A stretch of 64,000 bases of DNA from CAYOUV01 sp963790075 (GTDB taxonomy: Bacteria; Chloroflexota; Anaerolineae; Anaerolineales; Villigracilaceae): the NCBI GenBank assembly GCA_963790075.1, contig CAWBNG010000003.1:62001-126000 (forward strand), written 5' to 3'. Every line of letters starts with the position of its first letter. Positions within the stretch are counted from its first letter, which is position 1. Below are positions 54,116-63,148 of this stretch, piece by piece. The position numbers and the translations under genes are program-made. The notes beneath the pieces were generated by a model that searched no databases, was not told the origin of the DNA, and saw nothing but the letters and a program-made list of their open reading frames with translations.

Positions 54116-55378
54116 TTACTTTCGCAATTTGCTACCCATCTTACAGAGCTTTGTAAGTTTTTCTGAGATCTTATTTCGTTCAGCTACTGTAAGTTTTTCT
54201 GCTTGCCAGATATTTCCTAATTCGTCCGGCAGACGACCGTAAAGCCAGACCGCCACTAAAGGATTTACAACCTTCAATGGACTCTCCACGTTTGCCCACA
54301 CCACGACAGCGTTAACGAAGATATCGAGATGATCCGCTTTGAGAAAATTTGCCAAACGAACAGCCCCATTTAAGGCTTGTTGACTTGGGCTTTTCCTTGT
54401 TTTCTTCCAAGATTCCCCGCGACGAAATTCCCAGATATCGCCAATATTTCTATAGACTCCACGGTAATTTTTGACCTCCAATACCCATACACCGGGTGGG
54501 CCAACCAACACCAGGTCCAGATCCGCCTTGTTTCGCCCTGGAAGGTTGACATTTCTAAATAAATGCCAGTTCCCATCCAACACCTGAACGATCAATTGCA
54601 CCACGCGGTCTTCACCTTCTTGGCCAAGACGATACTCATCAATTGATCTATCAAACCTTTTCATTATTTGATTGGGGATGGAGGCGACCAGCCAACCTAT
54701 TAAGATAATTATTCCTAGTGCAATAACCAGGAAAGCGGCTCCCCCAGGCGTTGAAAGCACTTCACCAAGCGACTTGCTATTGGGGTGTGGCGTGGTGAGA
54801 TCAACAATCATCCAATAAAGAATCGCTAACATAATTGAAAACACAAACCCAAGGAATATACCTTCCAGCAATATTAGAAAACTTTCGCTTTGTTTGGCGA
54901 AACTTCTTTCTTTCGACACGACATTCACAAATCCGGCGGAGGTCTGGGGTTCTTTGACTACCTTTTCCAGCCGTACGAGTGAAAGTGCAATCGCCGCTTG
55001 CTTTACTCTTTCATCCCAGGCATTATCAATAGCATACCCCAAGTCTTTTAGTGAGATTTGCATTGACTCTACCAAGGTTCCCATCATCTGCCCTTTATAA
55101 GGTGGAAATGGCCAAAGCGTAGCTCGTGCTTGATCCAACGTGATTTCAATTGGGAGAGAATTTTCTTGTAATGGTTTTGGTTCTTTTTCAATCTTAGACG
55201 AGGGGGAGTTTATCTCCTCGAGTAGAACTTGAGCAGCCTGCTTCAAATTGAAGTTGTAAGCCCATTGTGCTGCCCATTTTAATCTATCCAAGGTGAGATA
55301 TCCATCATCCAGCAGTTCGCCCAGCGGTCGTGGGTTACTTTTCAACCACAGAATCTTACGGGCTTCTTCTGAATTCAT
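54116..55378 (-). CDS. NERD-domain membrane protein
   Basis: 420 aa. Residues 1-150 hold two helical blocks (EEARKILWLKSNPRPLGELL and a similar ITLDQARATLWPFPPYKGQMMGTLV near 79-103) that look like an internal repeat. Two membrane helices follow (about 166-195 and 211-235). A NERD nuclease-related domain covers 250-370 with LGQEGEDRVVQ, then KADLDLVLVGPPGVWVLEVKNY (D286, D288, E301, K303). The nuclease part should face the cytoplasm. NERD proteins are linked to nucleic-acid processing; the exact role is unknown. Confidence 0.82.
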   Translation of the reverse strand: MNSEEARKILWLKSNPRPLGELLDDGYLTLDRLKWAAQWAYNFNLKQAAQVLLEEINSPSSKIEKEPKPLQENSLPIEITLDQARATLWPFPPYKGQMMGTLVESMQISLKDLGYAIDNAWDERVKQAAIALSLVRLEKVVKEPQTSAGFVNVVSKERSFAKQSESFLILLEGIFLGFVFSIMLAILYWMIVDLTTPHPNSKSLGEVLSTPGGAAFLVIALGIIILIGWLVASIPNQIMKRFDRSIDEYRLGQEGEDRVVQLIVQVLDGNWHLFRNVNLPGRNKADLDLVLVGPPGVWVLEVKNYRGVYRNIGDIWEFRRGESWKKTRKSPSQQALNGAVRLANFLKADHLDIFVNAVVVWANVESPLKVVNPLVAVWLYGRLPDELGNIWQAEKLTVAERNKISEKLTKLCKMGSKLRK

Positions 55379-55741
55379 TAATGCCTCTTTAGATTTCCTA
55401 ATTTCTGTAATTTCAAAACATGCAATGCGTTAAATCCTGTTATTGGAATTTCCCTTTAGCCATGAAACATCTGGTTAAACAAATAATAACCTACTATCGA
55501 TTAGATTATACAAAGAAATAAAGGCTTTTTCCAAACCCTATCCGCTTTTTACTTCAAAATAACTAAGTTTATTGACCAACCTGTCAGCATCTATTCACCA
55601 CCTTTACTATATTAGTTTTCGAAAAGATACGTATCTTTCTCGTCGGACATATGTGCCAGCGAAATCGGAACAAAAGCTTACAAAGCACGTATATCTTTAT
55701 GATGGAAGAACCAAGAAGCTTAGACTTGAAAGGACAAGCTC
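55379..55741. other. AT-rich intergenic region, no gene seen
   Basis: 363 bp between divergent genes, clearly AT-richer than the flanks to its right. No reading frame or RNA gene is recognised. It contains a 16-bp perfect palindrome at 55623-55638 (AAAGATACGTATCTTT), possibly an operator for either gene. Confidence 0.6.
55623..55638. promoter_or_regulatory. 16-bp perfect palindrome, possible operator
   Basis: AAAGATAC followed directly by its reverse complement GTATCTTT, 104 bp before the small membrane-protein start. Confidence 0.4.
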
Positions 55742-55963
55742 ATGACCGCTGAAACAAATCCTACCCGCCCGGAAAGCCGCTCGCGGAAGGTCATCTACAC
55801 CAAAGCCGCCTCGGAACCGATCTATGGCCTGGGTTTCATCGGGGCTTTGATTTACTTCATCCAACATGCGACCACCATCTGGATTGGCGTGCTGGGCTTT
55901 TTCAAGGCCATCGTCTGGCCGGCCATGCTGGTCTACAAATTACTGGAACTCTTGAAGCTGTAG
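55742..55963 (+). CDS. small membrane protein of unknown function
   Basis: 73 aa. AAAGGA lies 8 nt upstream of the ATG. A basic, polar N-terminus (residues 1-22, with RPESRSRKV) precedes two hydrophobic stretches (about 28-45 and 47-68, GLGFIGALIYFIQHA and IWIGVLGFFKAIVWPAMLVY), so a small helical-hairpin protein is likely. No family recognised. Convergent with the SufR-like regulator, whose stop is 26 bp away. Confidence 0.7.
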   Translation: MTAETNPTRPESRSRKVIYTKAASEPIYGLGFIGALIYFIQHATTIWIGVLGFFKAIVWPAMLVYKLLELLKL

Positions 55964-55989
55964 CCTTCTCGCCTCCCCAAAAAACGACA

Positions 55990-56604
55990 TTACCTGCCCT
56001 TGAGCAGGAAGGCACAGTAGGGCCAGCCGCCCGCCCCCTGCTCGAGTTTGGCGGTCTGCTCGACCCCCGCGCGCAGATGGTTTTCCAGCAGGGCGGCGTC
56101 CATCTGGCACAGTTCGGGATGGTTCGCGATGATGGCGACGTAGGGACAATAACCCAGGATGATGCGCGGCCCGTCGGCATGCGCTTCCCAACGTGATTGA
56201 TAACCCAACCCGTTCAGGCGCTCGACCGTCCCAGCCAGGCGGCGCAGGACCGGCGCGTTCCCCAAATCCCGGCCCGCCTCGCCCCTCAGACGCAAGGCCA
56301 GGCGTTTCAGGCGCGCCTCTTTCTCATTTTCCGGCAAACCATCCAGCCACTCCGCCAGCAGGCCCTCAGCCAGTTGGTCGAGGTTGTCGCCCAGGGTCGC
56401 GCGCGAGAGACCATACAACTTTTGCGGACGCCCGCGCCCTTCCCGGCGCTCGCCCATCTGCTCCACGCGGCCGTCCGCCTGCAGCAGGGACAGGTGATGG
56501 CGCGCGTTGGCCGGAGTCATGCGCAGGTCGCGCGCGATGTCGGCCGCCGAGGCCAGCTGGTGCTTTTTCAGGTAATTGAAGATCTGCTGCCGGACAGTGG
56601 TCAT
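55990..56604 (-). CDS. SufR-like winged-helix transcriptional regulator with C-terminal cysteines
   Basis: 204 aa. Residues 1-65 are a DeoR/ArsR-type winged helix (QQIFNYLKKHQLASAADIA, then RMTPANARHHLSLLQADG and the wing GRPQKLYGL). The C-terminal domain has C153 and C166 spaced CX12C (GYCPY...HPELCQMD) and C197 (WPYCAF), the layout of Fe-S-sensing SufR-type repressors. The fourth Cys of the SufR set is not evident. It is divergent from an operon holding iscX, complex I and mrp genes, so control by Fe-S status is plausible. No Shine-Dalgarno is obvious beyond GGGG before the ATG. Confidence 0.82.
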   Translation of the reverse strand: MTTVRQQIFNYLKKHQLASAADIARDLRMTPANARHHLSLLQADGRVEQMGERREGRGRPQKLYGLSRATLGDNLDQLAEGLLAEWLDGLPENEKEARLKRLALRLRGEAGRDLGNAPVLRRLAGTVERLNGLGYQSRWEAHADGPRIILGYCPYVAIIANHPELCQMDAALLENHLRAGVEQTAKLEQGAGGWPYCAFLLKGR

Positions 56605-56723
56605 GGGGGTTCCTTAGAATGAAAAACCTCTCAATTCTCTAGCCGCTTCATTGGTCGTGGTCGGGAGACCACCCCCTTTGATCCAGATTCTGGTCTTCTG
56701 ACCGGAACCAATCGAGGGATATG

Positions 56724-56740
56724 TCATGCACCTGGCATGA
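56724..56740. promoter_or_regulatory. inverted repeat, candidate regulator operator
   Basis: TCATGC-N5-GCATGA, perfect 6-bp arms, in the region between the SufR-like gene and the aldehyde dehydrogenase operon. Confidence 0.45.
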
Positions 56741-56763
56741 TTATACTCACTAATTTAATTATA

Positions 56764-56777
56764 CAAATATATATTTG
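56764..56777. promoter_or_regulatory. 14-bp palindrome upstream of the operon promoter
   Basis: CAAATATATATTTG, ending 10 bp before the -35 box of the aldehyde dehydrogenase promoter; suitable place for a repressor or activator. Confidence 0.4.
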
Positions 56778-56787
56778 CATATATCGG

Positions 56788-56816
56788 TTGACGCACCTCT
56801 CCCGCGGGACTATAAT
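56788..56816 (+). promoter_or_regulatory. promoter of the aldehyde dehydrogenase-iscX-nuo operon
   Basis: TTGACG (56788-56793), 17-bp spacer, TATAAT (56811-56816), 43 bp before the start codon. Confidence 0.82.
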
Positions 56817-56859
56817 CGACCTGCTTGCGATCCAATCCAGTTGATCCCAGGAGGTCTCG

Positions 56860-58341
56860 ATGGAGTTCCAGAATTACATTGGGGGCAAATGGCAGCCCGG
56901 ACGTGCGGGGCTGACCTTCGACGCCGTCAACCCGGCCAACGAAGAAGTCCTGGCCCGGATCCAGGCTGCGGATGTGGCTGACGTCGACGCCGCGGTGCAG
57001 AGCGCCAGCCAGGCCTTCAAAAGCTGGCGGCTGACTCCCGCCCCGCTGCGCGGCGAAGTGCTCTACCGCATCGGCGAGCTGCTCAAGCTGCGCAAGGAAG
57101 AACTGGCGCGCCTGCTGACCCAGGATATGGGCAAGGTCATCGCCGAAGCGCGCGGTGACGTGCAGGAAGCCATCGACATGGCCTTCTACATGGGCGGCGA
57201 AGGCCGCCGCCTGCTGGGCTATACCGCCCCGGTCGAGATGCCCAACAAGTTCGGCATGGCCGTGCGCGACCCGTCCGGCGTGGCCGGCATCATCACCCCC
57301 TGGAATTTTCCGATCGCCGTCCCCTCCTGGAAGATCTTCCCAGCCCTGGTGGCCGGCAATGCCGTCGTCTGGAAGCCCTCGCCCGAAACCCCGGCCATCT
57401 CGGCCGCCTTCATCAAGGTCTTCGAGGAAGCCGGCCTGCCGGCAGGCGTGATCAACCTGCTGCTGGCGCCCGGCGCGGAAGTCGGTAAGGCGCTGGTCTC
57501 GCATCCCGACGTACGCGTGATCTCCTTCACCGGCTCGACCGGCACCGGACGCGCCATCGCCGAATCGGCCGCCAGGCTCAACAAGAAGGTTTCGCTCGAG
57601 ATGGGCGGCAAGAACGCCATCATCGTCCTGGACGACGCCAACCTGGAGCTGGTGGTCGACGCCTCGCTGTGGGCCGCCTTCGGCACCAGCGGACAGCGCT
57701 GCACGGCCGCCTCGCGCCTGATCGTCCAGAAGGGCATTGCACCAAAGGTCAAGGAAGCGCTGGTGGCGCGCACCAAAGCGCTGCGCCTGGGCGACGGCCT
57801 GGACCCCAGGGTCGACGTCGGACCGGTGATCAATAAAGTCGCGCTGGAGCGCATCCACGGTTTCGTCGAAATCGGGCAGAAGGAAGGCGCGCGCCTGCTG
57901 ATCGGCGGCGGCAAAGCCGACGTAGGCGGCAAGGGCTTCTTCTACCTGCCGACCCTGTTCGACGGCGTGCTGCCCGGGACCACCCTCGAGCGCGAGGAGG
58001 TCTTCGGGCCGGTGCTGTCGATCATCGAAGTCGACTCGCTCGAGGAAGCCATCGAAGTCAACAATCGCTCCCAGTACGGCCTTTCGACCTCGCTCTTCAC
58101 GCAGGATGTCAACCAGGCTTTCACGGCCATGCGCGATATCGCCAGCGGCCTGATGTACGTTAACCACGGCACGACCGGCGCCGAGATCCAGTTCCCGTTC
58201 GGCGGCGTGCGCGGCACCGGCAACGGACACCGCGAAGCCGGGCAGACGGCGCTGGATATTTTCACCGAGTGGAAATCGATCTACGTCGATTACTCGGGCA
58301 CGCTGCAACGCGCCCAGATCGACAACCGCCCGCAGGAATGA
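56860..58341 (+). CDS. NAD(P)-dependent aldehyde dehydrogenase
   Basis: 493 aa, full-length ALDH superfamily member that oxidises aldehydes to acids. Catalytic Cys281 lies in SGQRCTAAS and general-base Glu247 in LEMGGKN. The cofactor motif FTGSTGTGR is near residue 226 and TPWNFP near 147. The C-terminal VNHGTTGAEIQFPFGGVRGTGNGHREAG resembles semialdehyde dehydrogenases such as those for aminoadipate or ketoglutarate semialdehyde; the substrate is not certain. AGGAGG precedes the ATG. The stop overlaps the iscX start by 4 nt. Confidence 0.93.
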   Translation: MEFQNYIGGKWQPGRAGLTFDAVNPANEEVLARIQAADVADVDAAVQSASQAFKSWRLTPAPLRGEVLYRIGELLKLRKEELARLLTQDMGKVIAEARGDVQEAIDMAFYMGGEGRRLLGYTAPVEMPNKFGMAVRDPSGVAGIITPWNFPIAVPSWKIFPALVAGNAVVWKPSPETPAISAAFIKVFEEAGLPAGVINLLLAPGAEVGKALVSHPDVRVISFTGSTGTGRAIAESAARLNKKVSLEMGGKNAIIVLDDANLELVVDASLWAAFGTSGQRCTAASRLIVQKGIAPKVKEALVARTKALRLGDGLDPRVDVGPVINKVALERIHGFVEIGQKEGARLLIGGGKADVGGKGFFYLPTLFDGVLPGTTLEREEVFGPVLSIIEVDSLEEAIEVNNRSQYGLSTSLFTQDVNQAFTAMRDIASGLMYVNHGTTGAEIQFPFGGVRGTGNGHREAGQTALDIFTEWKSIYVDYSGTLQRAQIDNRPQE

Positions 58342-58542
58342 GCGATCCGCTCAACTGGGAGTCCACCTATGCAATCGCCCTGGCGCTCAAGCATGCCCAC
58401 CCCAAGGTGGATTTCGAAACGCTTTCGCTGGGCACGATCTACCAATGGACCCTGGAACTGAAGGAATTCGAGGATGACCCCGTACTGGTCAACGACGACA
58501 TCCTCTCCGCAATTTACCAAGACTGGTTTGAGGAGATAATTC

Positions 58543-58553
<11 letters not shown>
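58338..58553 (+). CDS. iscX: IscX-like Fe-S assembly protein
   Basis: 71 aa from ATG 58338, which overlaps the aldehyde dehydrogenase stop (ATGA). The acidic single-domain pattern matches IscX: LNWESTYAIALALKHAHP near the start, then IYQWTLELKEFEDDP and NDDILSAIYQDWFEEI at the end. IscX binds iron and the cysteine desulfurase IscS and tunes Fe-S cluster assembly. It normally sits in isc operons; here it lies between a dehydrogenase and complex I genes. It overlaps nuoB by 11 nt and carries the nuoB ribosome site (GAGGAGA). Confidence 0.88.
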
Positions 58554-59190
<637 letters not shown>

Positions 59191-59199
59191 GAGGCCGCT

Positions 59200-60945
59200 A
59201 TGACCACACCCGCTCCCACCGCTGCGCTCGACCTGGCCGCCCGCTTCCCGGGCGCAGTTACCCCTGACGAACGCCCCAGCTATTCCGGCTGGATGGTCGA
59301 CAAGGCAAAACTACTGGAATTCGCCGCCTTCGTGCGTGACGACCTGGGCTACGATTTCCTCTCGTCCGTGACCGGCGTGGACTACCTTGACGACCAGAAA
59401 ATGGAAGTCGTCTACCACACCTACAAGACCACCGGCGGACCGGCGCTGGTCTTCAAGGTGCAAATCCCGCGCGTCGACCCGGTCGAAGTCCCTTCGCTGA
59501 CTCCCATCTGGCCCGGCGCCGAACTGCAGGAACGCGAGGCCTGGGACCTGCTGGGCATCAAATTCAGCGGACACCCCGACCTGCGCCGCATCCTGATGTG
59601 GGAAGGCTTCGAAGGCCATCCGCTGCGCAAAGACTGGCAGGAACCCTTCTACGAGGAAGACAACAAACCCTTCAAGAGCCGCTGGCCGGACGGACAATTT
59701 TTAACCGCGGAAGACAAGAATCCCTACAACGACAACCTGCGATACCCGCAGAAATTCGACCCGGAGAAATGGGTGCCCGAAGCCGACGCGGCTCTGTACG
59801 GTGCGCTGGCCAAATATACCGAGATCGACGATGAAAGCGGACTCAAGACCGACCGTGTGATCGTCAACCTGGGACCGCAGCACCCCTCCACCCACGGGGT
59901 TTTCCGCGCGGTGGTCGTGCTGGACGGCGAGACCATCCTGAGCCTGAAGCCGGTCATGGGCTACCTGCACCGCAATCACGAAAAGATCGGTGAGCGCAAC
60001 ACCTTCCTGCAGAACATGCCCTACACCGACCGGCTGGACTACTTCTGCTCGATGACCAACAACTTCGGCTATGCCCTGGCCGTCGAAAAGCTGATGGGGG
60101 TGGAAGTGGCCGAGCGCGCCGAGTACATCCGCGTGATCATGTCGGAACTGACCAGGATCCAGAACCACCTGATCCTGATCGGCATGCTGCTCAACGACCT
60201 GGGAACCTACTTCACCCCGGCGCTGTATGCTTTCGAAGAACGCGAACTGATCCTGGACATCTTCGAAGAAGCCTCCGGTTCGCGCATGATGTGCAACTAC
60301 TACCGTTTCGGCGGCGTGGTGCGCGACATCCCCGAGGAGACCCTGCAGAAGATCAAGGGCCTGGTCTTCGACCGCCTGCCGCGCAAGATCGACGAGATGG
60401 ACCGCTTCCTGTCCGAGAACGAAGTATTAGTCTCGCGCCTGAAGGACGTCGGCGTGCTGAGCGCCGAAGACGCCATCCGCTACTCGATGTCCGGCCCGTC
60501 CCTGCGCGCCTCGGGCGTCCCATACGACGTCCGCCGCGCCGACCCGTACGGCATCTACGACCGCTTCGATTTCGACGTGGCCGTACGCTACAACGGCGAC
60601 ACATTCGACCGCTACATGATCCGCATCGACGAGATGCGCCAGTCACTGCGCATCCTTGAGCAGGCCGTCAAGCAAATTCCTGGCGGGCCGATCATGACCG
60701 GCAAACCGATGTACCAGGTACGCGTCCCGGCCGGCGAAGCCTTCGGCCGCATCGAAGCCCCCAAGGGCGAACTCGGCTTCTACATCGTCTCGACCGGCAA
60801 GCCCAATCCGTGGCGCTATCACGTCCGCGCCCCATCTTTCATCAACATGACCGTCCTCGAAAAGATGTGCGAGGGTTCAAAGATTGCCGATTTTGTGGCC
60901 ATCTTCGGCTCGATCGACGTCGTACTCGGCGAGATGGACCGCTAG
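59200..60945 (+). CDS. nuoCD: fused NADH-quinone oxidoreductase subunits C and D
   Basis: 581 aa. Residues about 30-190 are NuoC (30-kDa subunit), including GHPDLRRILMWEGFEGHPLRKDW. Residues about 210-581 are NuoD (49-kDa), beginning VNLGPQHPSTHGVFR, with HRNHEKIGE and the C-terminal FGSIDVVLGEMDR. The quinone site is built from NuoB and NuoD, and fusion ensures equal amounts of C and D. GGAGG precedes the ATG. It lies between nuoB and nuoI. Confidence 0.97.
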   Translation: MTTPAPTAALDLAARFPGAVTPDERPSYSGWMVDKAKLLEFAAFVRDDLGYDFLSSVTGVDYLDDQKMEVVYHTYKTTGGPALVFKVQIPRVDPVEVPSLTPIWPGAELQEREAWDLLGIKFSGHPDLRRILMWEGFEGHPLRKDWQEPFYEEDNKPFKSRWPDGQFLTAEDKNPYNDNLRYPQKFDPEKWVPEADAALYGALAKYTEIDDESGLKTDRVIVNLGPQHPSTHGVFRAVVVLDGETILSLKPVMGYLHRNHEKIGERNTFLQNMPYTDRLDYFCSMTNNFGYALAVEKLMGVEVAERAEYIRVIMSELTRIQNHLILIGMLLNDLGTYFTPALYAFEERELILDIFEEASGSRMMCNYYRFGGVVRDIPEETLQKIKGLVFDRLPRKIDEMDRFLSENEVLVSRLKDVGVLSAEDAIRYSMSGPSLRASGVPYDVRRADPYGIYDRFDFDVAVRYNGDTFDRYMIRIDEMRQSLRILEQAVKQIPGGPIMTGKPMYQVRVPAGEAFGRIEAPKGELGFYIVSTGKPNPWRYHVRAPSFINMTVLEKMCEGSKIADFVAIFGSIDVVLGEMDR

Positions 60946-60956
60946 GGAGTAGAACT

Positions 60957-61562
60957 ATGTATGGAAAAGGTATCCTGAAGGGTTTGAGCGTCACCCTGAA
61001 ACGCTTCGTCGACACATATCTGGACGACCTGGTCTGGCTGGTTCAAGGCAAGAAGCGCTACAATTCGCCAGAAGGCATCGCCCATCGCTCGAGCAAGAAC
61101 GCACGCGGCATCTTCACCATCCAGTATCCGGAAGAGAAACTGCCGATGGCGGAAGAATTCCGCTATGTGCCTTTCCTGGTCTACGACGAGGCAGAGGACG
61201 GTGAAAAGAATGTGCGCTGTACCTCCTGCGGCATTTGTGCCAAGGTCTGCCCGCCGCAGTGCATCTGGATCGTACGCACCAATGACCCCCAGACCGGGCG
61301 CCCGGTGCCGGAGCCGGCTGAATTCTACATCGACGCCGACATCTGCATGAACTGCGGCTTCTGCGCCGAGTATTGTCCCTTCGATGCGATCAAGATGGAC
61401 CATGATTACGAGATCGCTTCCTACAATCGCAACGTCTTGAATATGGAGCAGCTGCTCAAACCGGCCACCTACTACGCTGAGATCCGCCCGTTGAATTACC
61501 AGCGCGAAGAGCAAGCCCGCCTGGCCAAGGCGGCCGCCAAAGCTGCCAAGGCAGCCGTATAA
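60957..61562 (+). CDS. nuoI: NADH-quinone oxidoreductase subunit I (two [4Fe-4S])
   Basis: 201 aa from ATG 60957 with GGGAG upstream. Two ferredoxin motifs carry clusters N6a and N6b: CTSCGICAKVCPPQC near residues 88-102 and CMNCGFCAEYCPFDAI near 130-145. The C-terminus is Ala/Lys-rich (AKAAAKAAKAAV). It links the NADH-side clusters to NuoB. No nuoA, nuoE-G, nuoH or nuoJ-N appears in this locus, so the rest of complex I must be encoded elsewhere if it exists. Confidence 0.95.
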   Translation: MYGKGILKGLSVTLKRFVDTYLDDLVWLVQGKKRYNSPEGIAHRSSKNARGIFTIQYPEEKLPMAEEFRYVPFLVYDEAEDGEKNVRCTSCGICAKVCPPQCIWIVRTNDPQTGRPVPEPAEFYIDADICMNCGFCAEYCPFDAIKMDHDYEIASYNRNVLNMEQLLKPATYYAEIRPLNYQREEQARLAKAAAKAAKAAV

Positions 61563-61637
61563 CCATACCAATGGAATGACGGGCCAGCCTGCAATGTCAA
61601 TTCAACCTGACCGGGCAGCCCGTCATCACAACTCTGC

Positions 61638-61973
61638 ATGAACAACCAAGACACCGACCTGCTCTTCCCGCCGCGCGTCATCCCGGTCCTGCGCAATCTG
61701 CGCGGGCCAGCCTGGCAATCGCTGGTAGACGGTACTACTGCCGCACAGGATGCCTCCAGCGAACATCTGGCTTTCCTGCTGATGATGGTGCGCCTGAGCG
61801 GCTGCGTGAACTGCAATTCGAGCAGTTACCGGGCCCAACATGGCTGCACGCAGTGCGCCATACAGACGGTCCAGCGCTATCGCGGAAGCGACGAGGATTT
61901 GCAAAAATTATTCGAGGCAACCGAAGACGAATTCCGGCAATATGCAGAGAACCAGCTTCAGACTGAATGGTAA
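61638..61973 (+). CDS. Cys-rich small protein of unknown function
   Basis: 111 aa. No clear ribosome site before the ATG. Residues 25-50 form a helix (WQSLVDGTTAAQDASSEHLAFLL); the middle holds SGCVNCNSSSYRAQHGCTQC with CxxC pairs that could bind a metal, Fe-S cluster or disulfide; an acidic helix ends the protein. I do not recognise a family, although the helical-Cys layout faintly recalls AhpD-like proteins. It lies between nuoI and mrp, 6 bp before the latter, suggesting a link to redox or Fe-S metabolism. Confidence 0.7.
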   Translation: MNNQDTDLLFPPRVIPVLRNLRGPAWQSLVDGTTAAQDASSEHLAFLLMMVRLSGCVNCNSSSYRAQHGCTQCAIQTVQRYRGSDEDLQKLFEATEDEFRQYAENQLQTEW

Positions 61974-61979
61974 ATCAAA

Positions 61980-63056
61980 ATGAGCAATGTAAAAAAAGAA
62001 ACGATCCTGGCAGCCCTGGGTAAAGTCCAGGAGCCGGAACTCCACAAAGATCTGGTCACCCTCAACATGATCCAGGACCTGGAGTCCAAAGACGGCGACG
62101 TCAGCTTTACGATCATGCTGACCACGCCGGCCTGTCCATTACGCAGCCGCATCGAGAAGGAAGCCAAAGAAGCGGTGTTGGCCCTGGAAGGCGTCAAGCG
62201 AGTCGAGATCAAGATGGACTCGAACGTCCCCAACGACGGCCGTATGCGCGGACTGGTCACTGCGCCGATTCGCAATGCCATCGCAGTCGCCTCCGGCAAG
62301 GGCGGCGTCGGCAAGAGCACCGTCGCTGTCAACCTGGCGGTGGCCCTGGCACAGAGCGGCGCCCGCGTCGGCCTGATGGACGCCGACATCTACGGGCCCA
62401 ACATCCCGACCATGATGGGCGTCGAACGCATGCCCAATCCCAAAGAAGACAAGCTCATTCCAGCCGAGGCTTACAACGTCAAGATGATGTCGATGGGCTT
62501 TCTGGTCAAGCCAGGACAACCGCTGATCTGGCGCGGACCGATGCTCAACTCTGCCATCCGCCAATTCCTGTCAGACGTGGAATGGGGCGAACTGGACTAC
62601 CTGATCATCGATCTGCCCCCTGGAACAGGCGACGCGCCGCTCTCGCTGGCGCAAGCCCTGCCACTGAGTGGGGTGGTGATCGTGACACTGCCGCAAAATG
62701 TCTCACTCGAAGACGCCAGCCGCGGACTGCAAATGTTCGCCCAGCTCGAAGTACCTATCCTGGGTGTGATCGAAAACATGTCTTACCTGACCCTGCCGGA
62801 CGGCACAAAAATGGACGTCTTCGGTCAGGGTGGCGGCCAGCAGCTGGCCAGCAATTACAACGTCCCGTTCCTGGGAGCCGTTCCCTTGAACCCCGAAGTG
62901 CGCGTGGGCGGCGACAGCGGCAAGCCGATCATCATCTCCGACCCCGAGTCGGATGCGGCCCTGGCCCTGCTGGAGATAGCCCAGGCGGTGGCCGCCCGCG
63001 TCAGCGTGGCCGCCTTGAGCGGTGGGGATAGCCTCTCGATCAATATCGTCGATTAA
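61980..63056 (+). CDS. mrp: Mrp/ApbC-type P-loop ATPase (Fe-S carrier family)
   Basis: 358 aa. Residues 1-85 are a MIP18/DUF59 domain (LGKVQEPELHKDLVTL, TTPACPLRSRIEKEA). The MinD-like ATPase follows with VASGKGGVGKST (103-114), MDADIYGPN near 140 and DLPPGTGDAPLSLAQ near 215. Where many Mrp/ApbC proteins have a CPxC cluster-binding pair after NMSY, this one reads NMSYLTLPDGTK without cysteine. Members load or carry Fe-S clusters, notably for complex I. The gene ends the nuo-region operon. Confidence 0.92.
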   Translation: MSNVKKETILAALGKVQEPELHKDLVTLNMIQDLESKDGDVSFTIMLTTPACPLRSRIEKEAKEAVLALEGVKRVEIKMDSNVPNDGRMRGLVTAPIRNAIAVASGKGGVGKSTVAVNLAVALAQSGARVGLMDADIYGPNIPTMMGVERMPNPKEDKLIPAEAYNVKMMSMGFLVKPGQPLIWRGPMLNSAIRQFLSDVEWGELDYLIIDLPPGTGDAPLSLAQALPLSGVVIVTLPQNVSLEDASRGLQMFAQLEVPILGVIENMSYLTLPDGTKMDVFGQGGGQQLASNYNVPFLGAVPLNPEVRVGGDSGKPIIISDPESDAALALLEIAQAVAARVSVAALSGGDSLSINIVD

Positions 63057-63067
63057 AAAGTGCACTT

Positions 63068-63108
63068 CAAATCGGGGCAGGTTCCTTGTGAAATCCTGCC
63101 CCGATTTG
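63068..63108 (+). terminator. hairpin after mrp
   Basis: 14-bp perfect stem (63068-63081 with 63095-63108), 13-nt loop, followed by CTTTGAG. Termination may be partial. Confidence 0.7.
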
Positions 63109-63110
63109 CT

Positions 63111-63141
63111 TTGAGACGACTTTTCAAGCTTACGGTATAAT
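63111..63141 (+). promoter_or_regulatory. promoter of the PSP1-like gene, probably leaderless
   Basis: TATAAT at 63136-63141 with TTGAGA at 63111-63116 (19-bp spacer, long). Transcription would start about at the ATG (63149). Confidence 0.55.
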
Positions 63142-63148
63142 TCAGACC

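Noticed and set aside
56755..58308. 517-codon open frame on the minus strand
   Set aside because: It is the antisense shadow of the aldehyde dehydrogenase in GC-rich DNA: no ribosome site, low-complexity composition, no family match.
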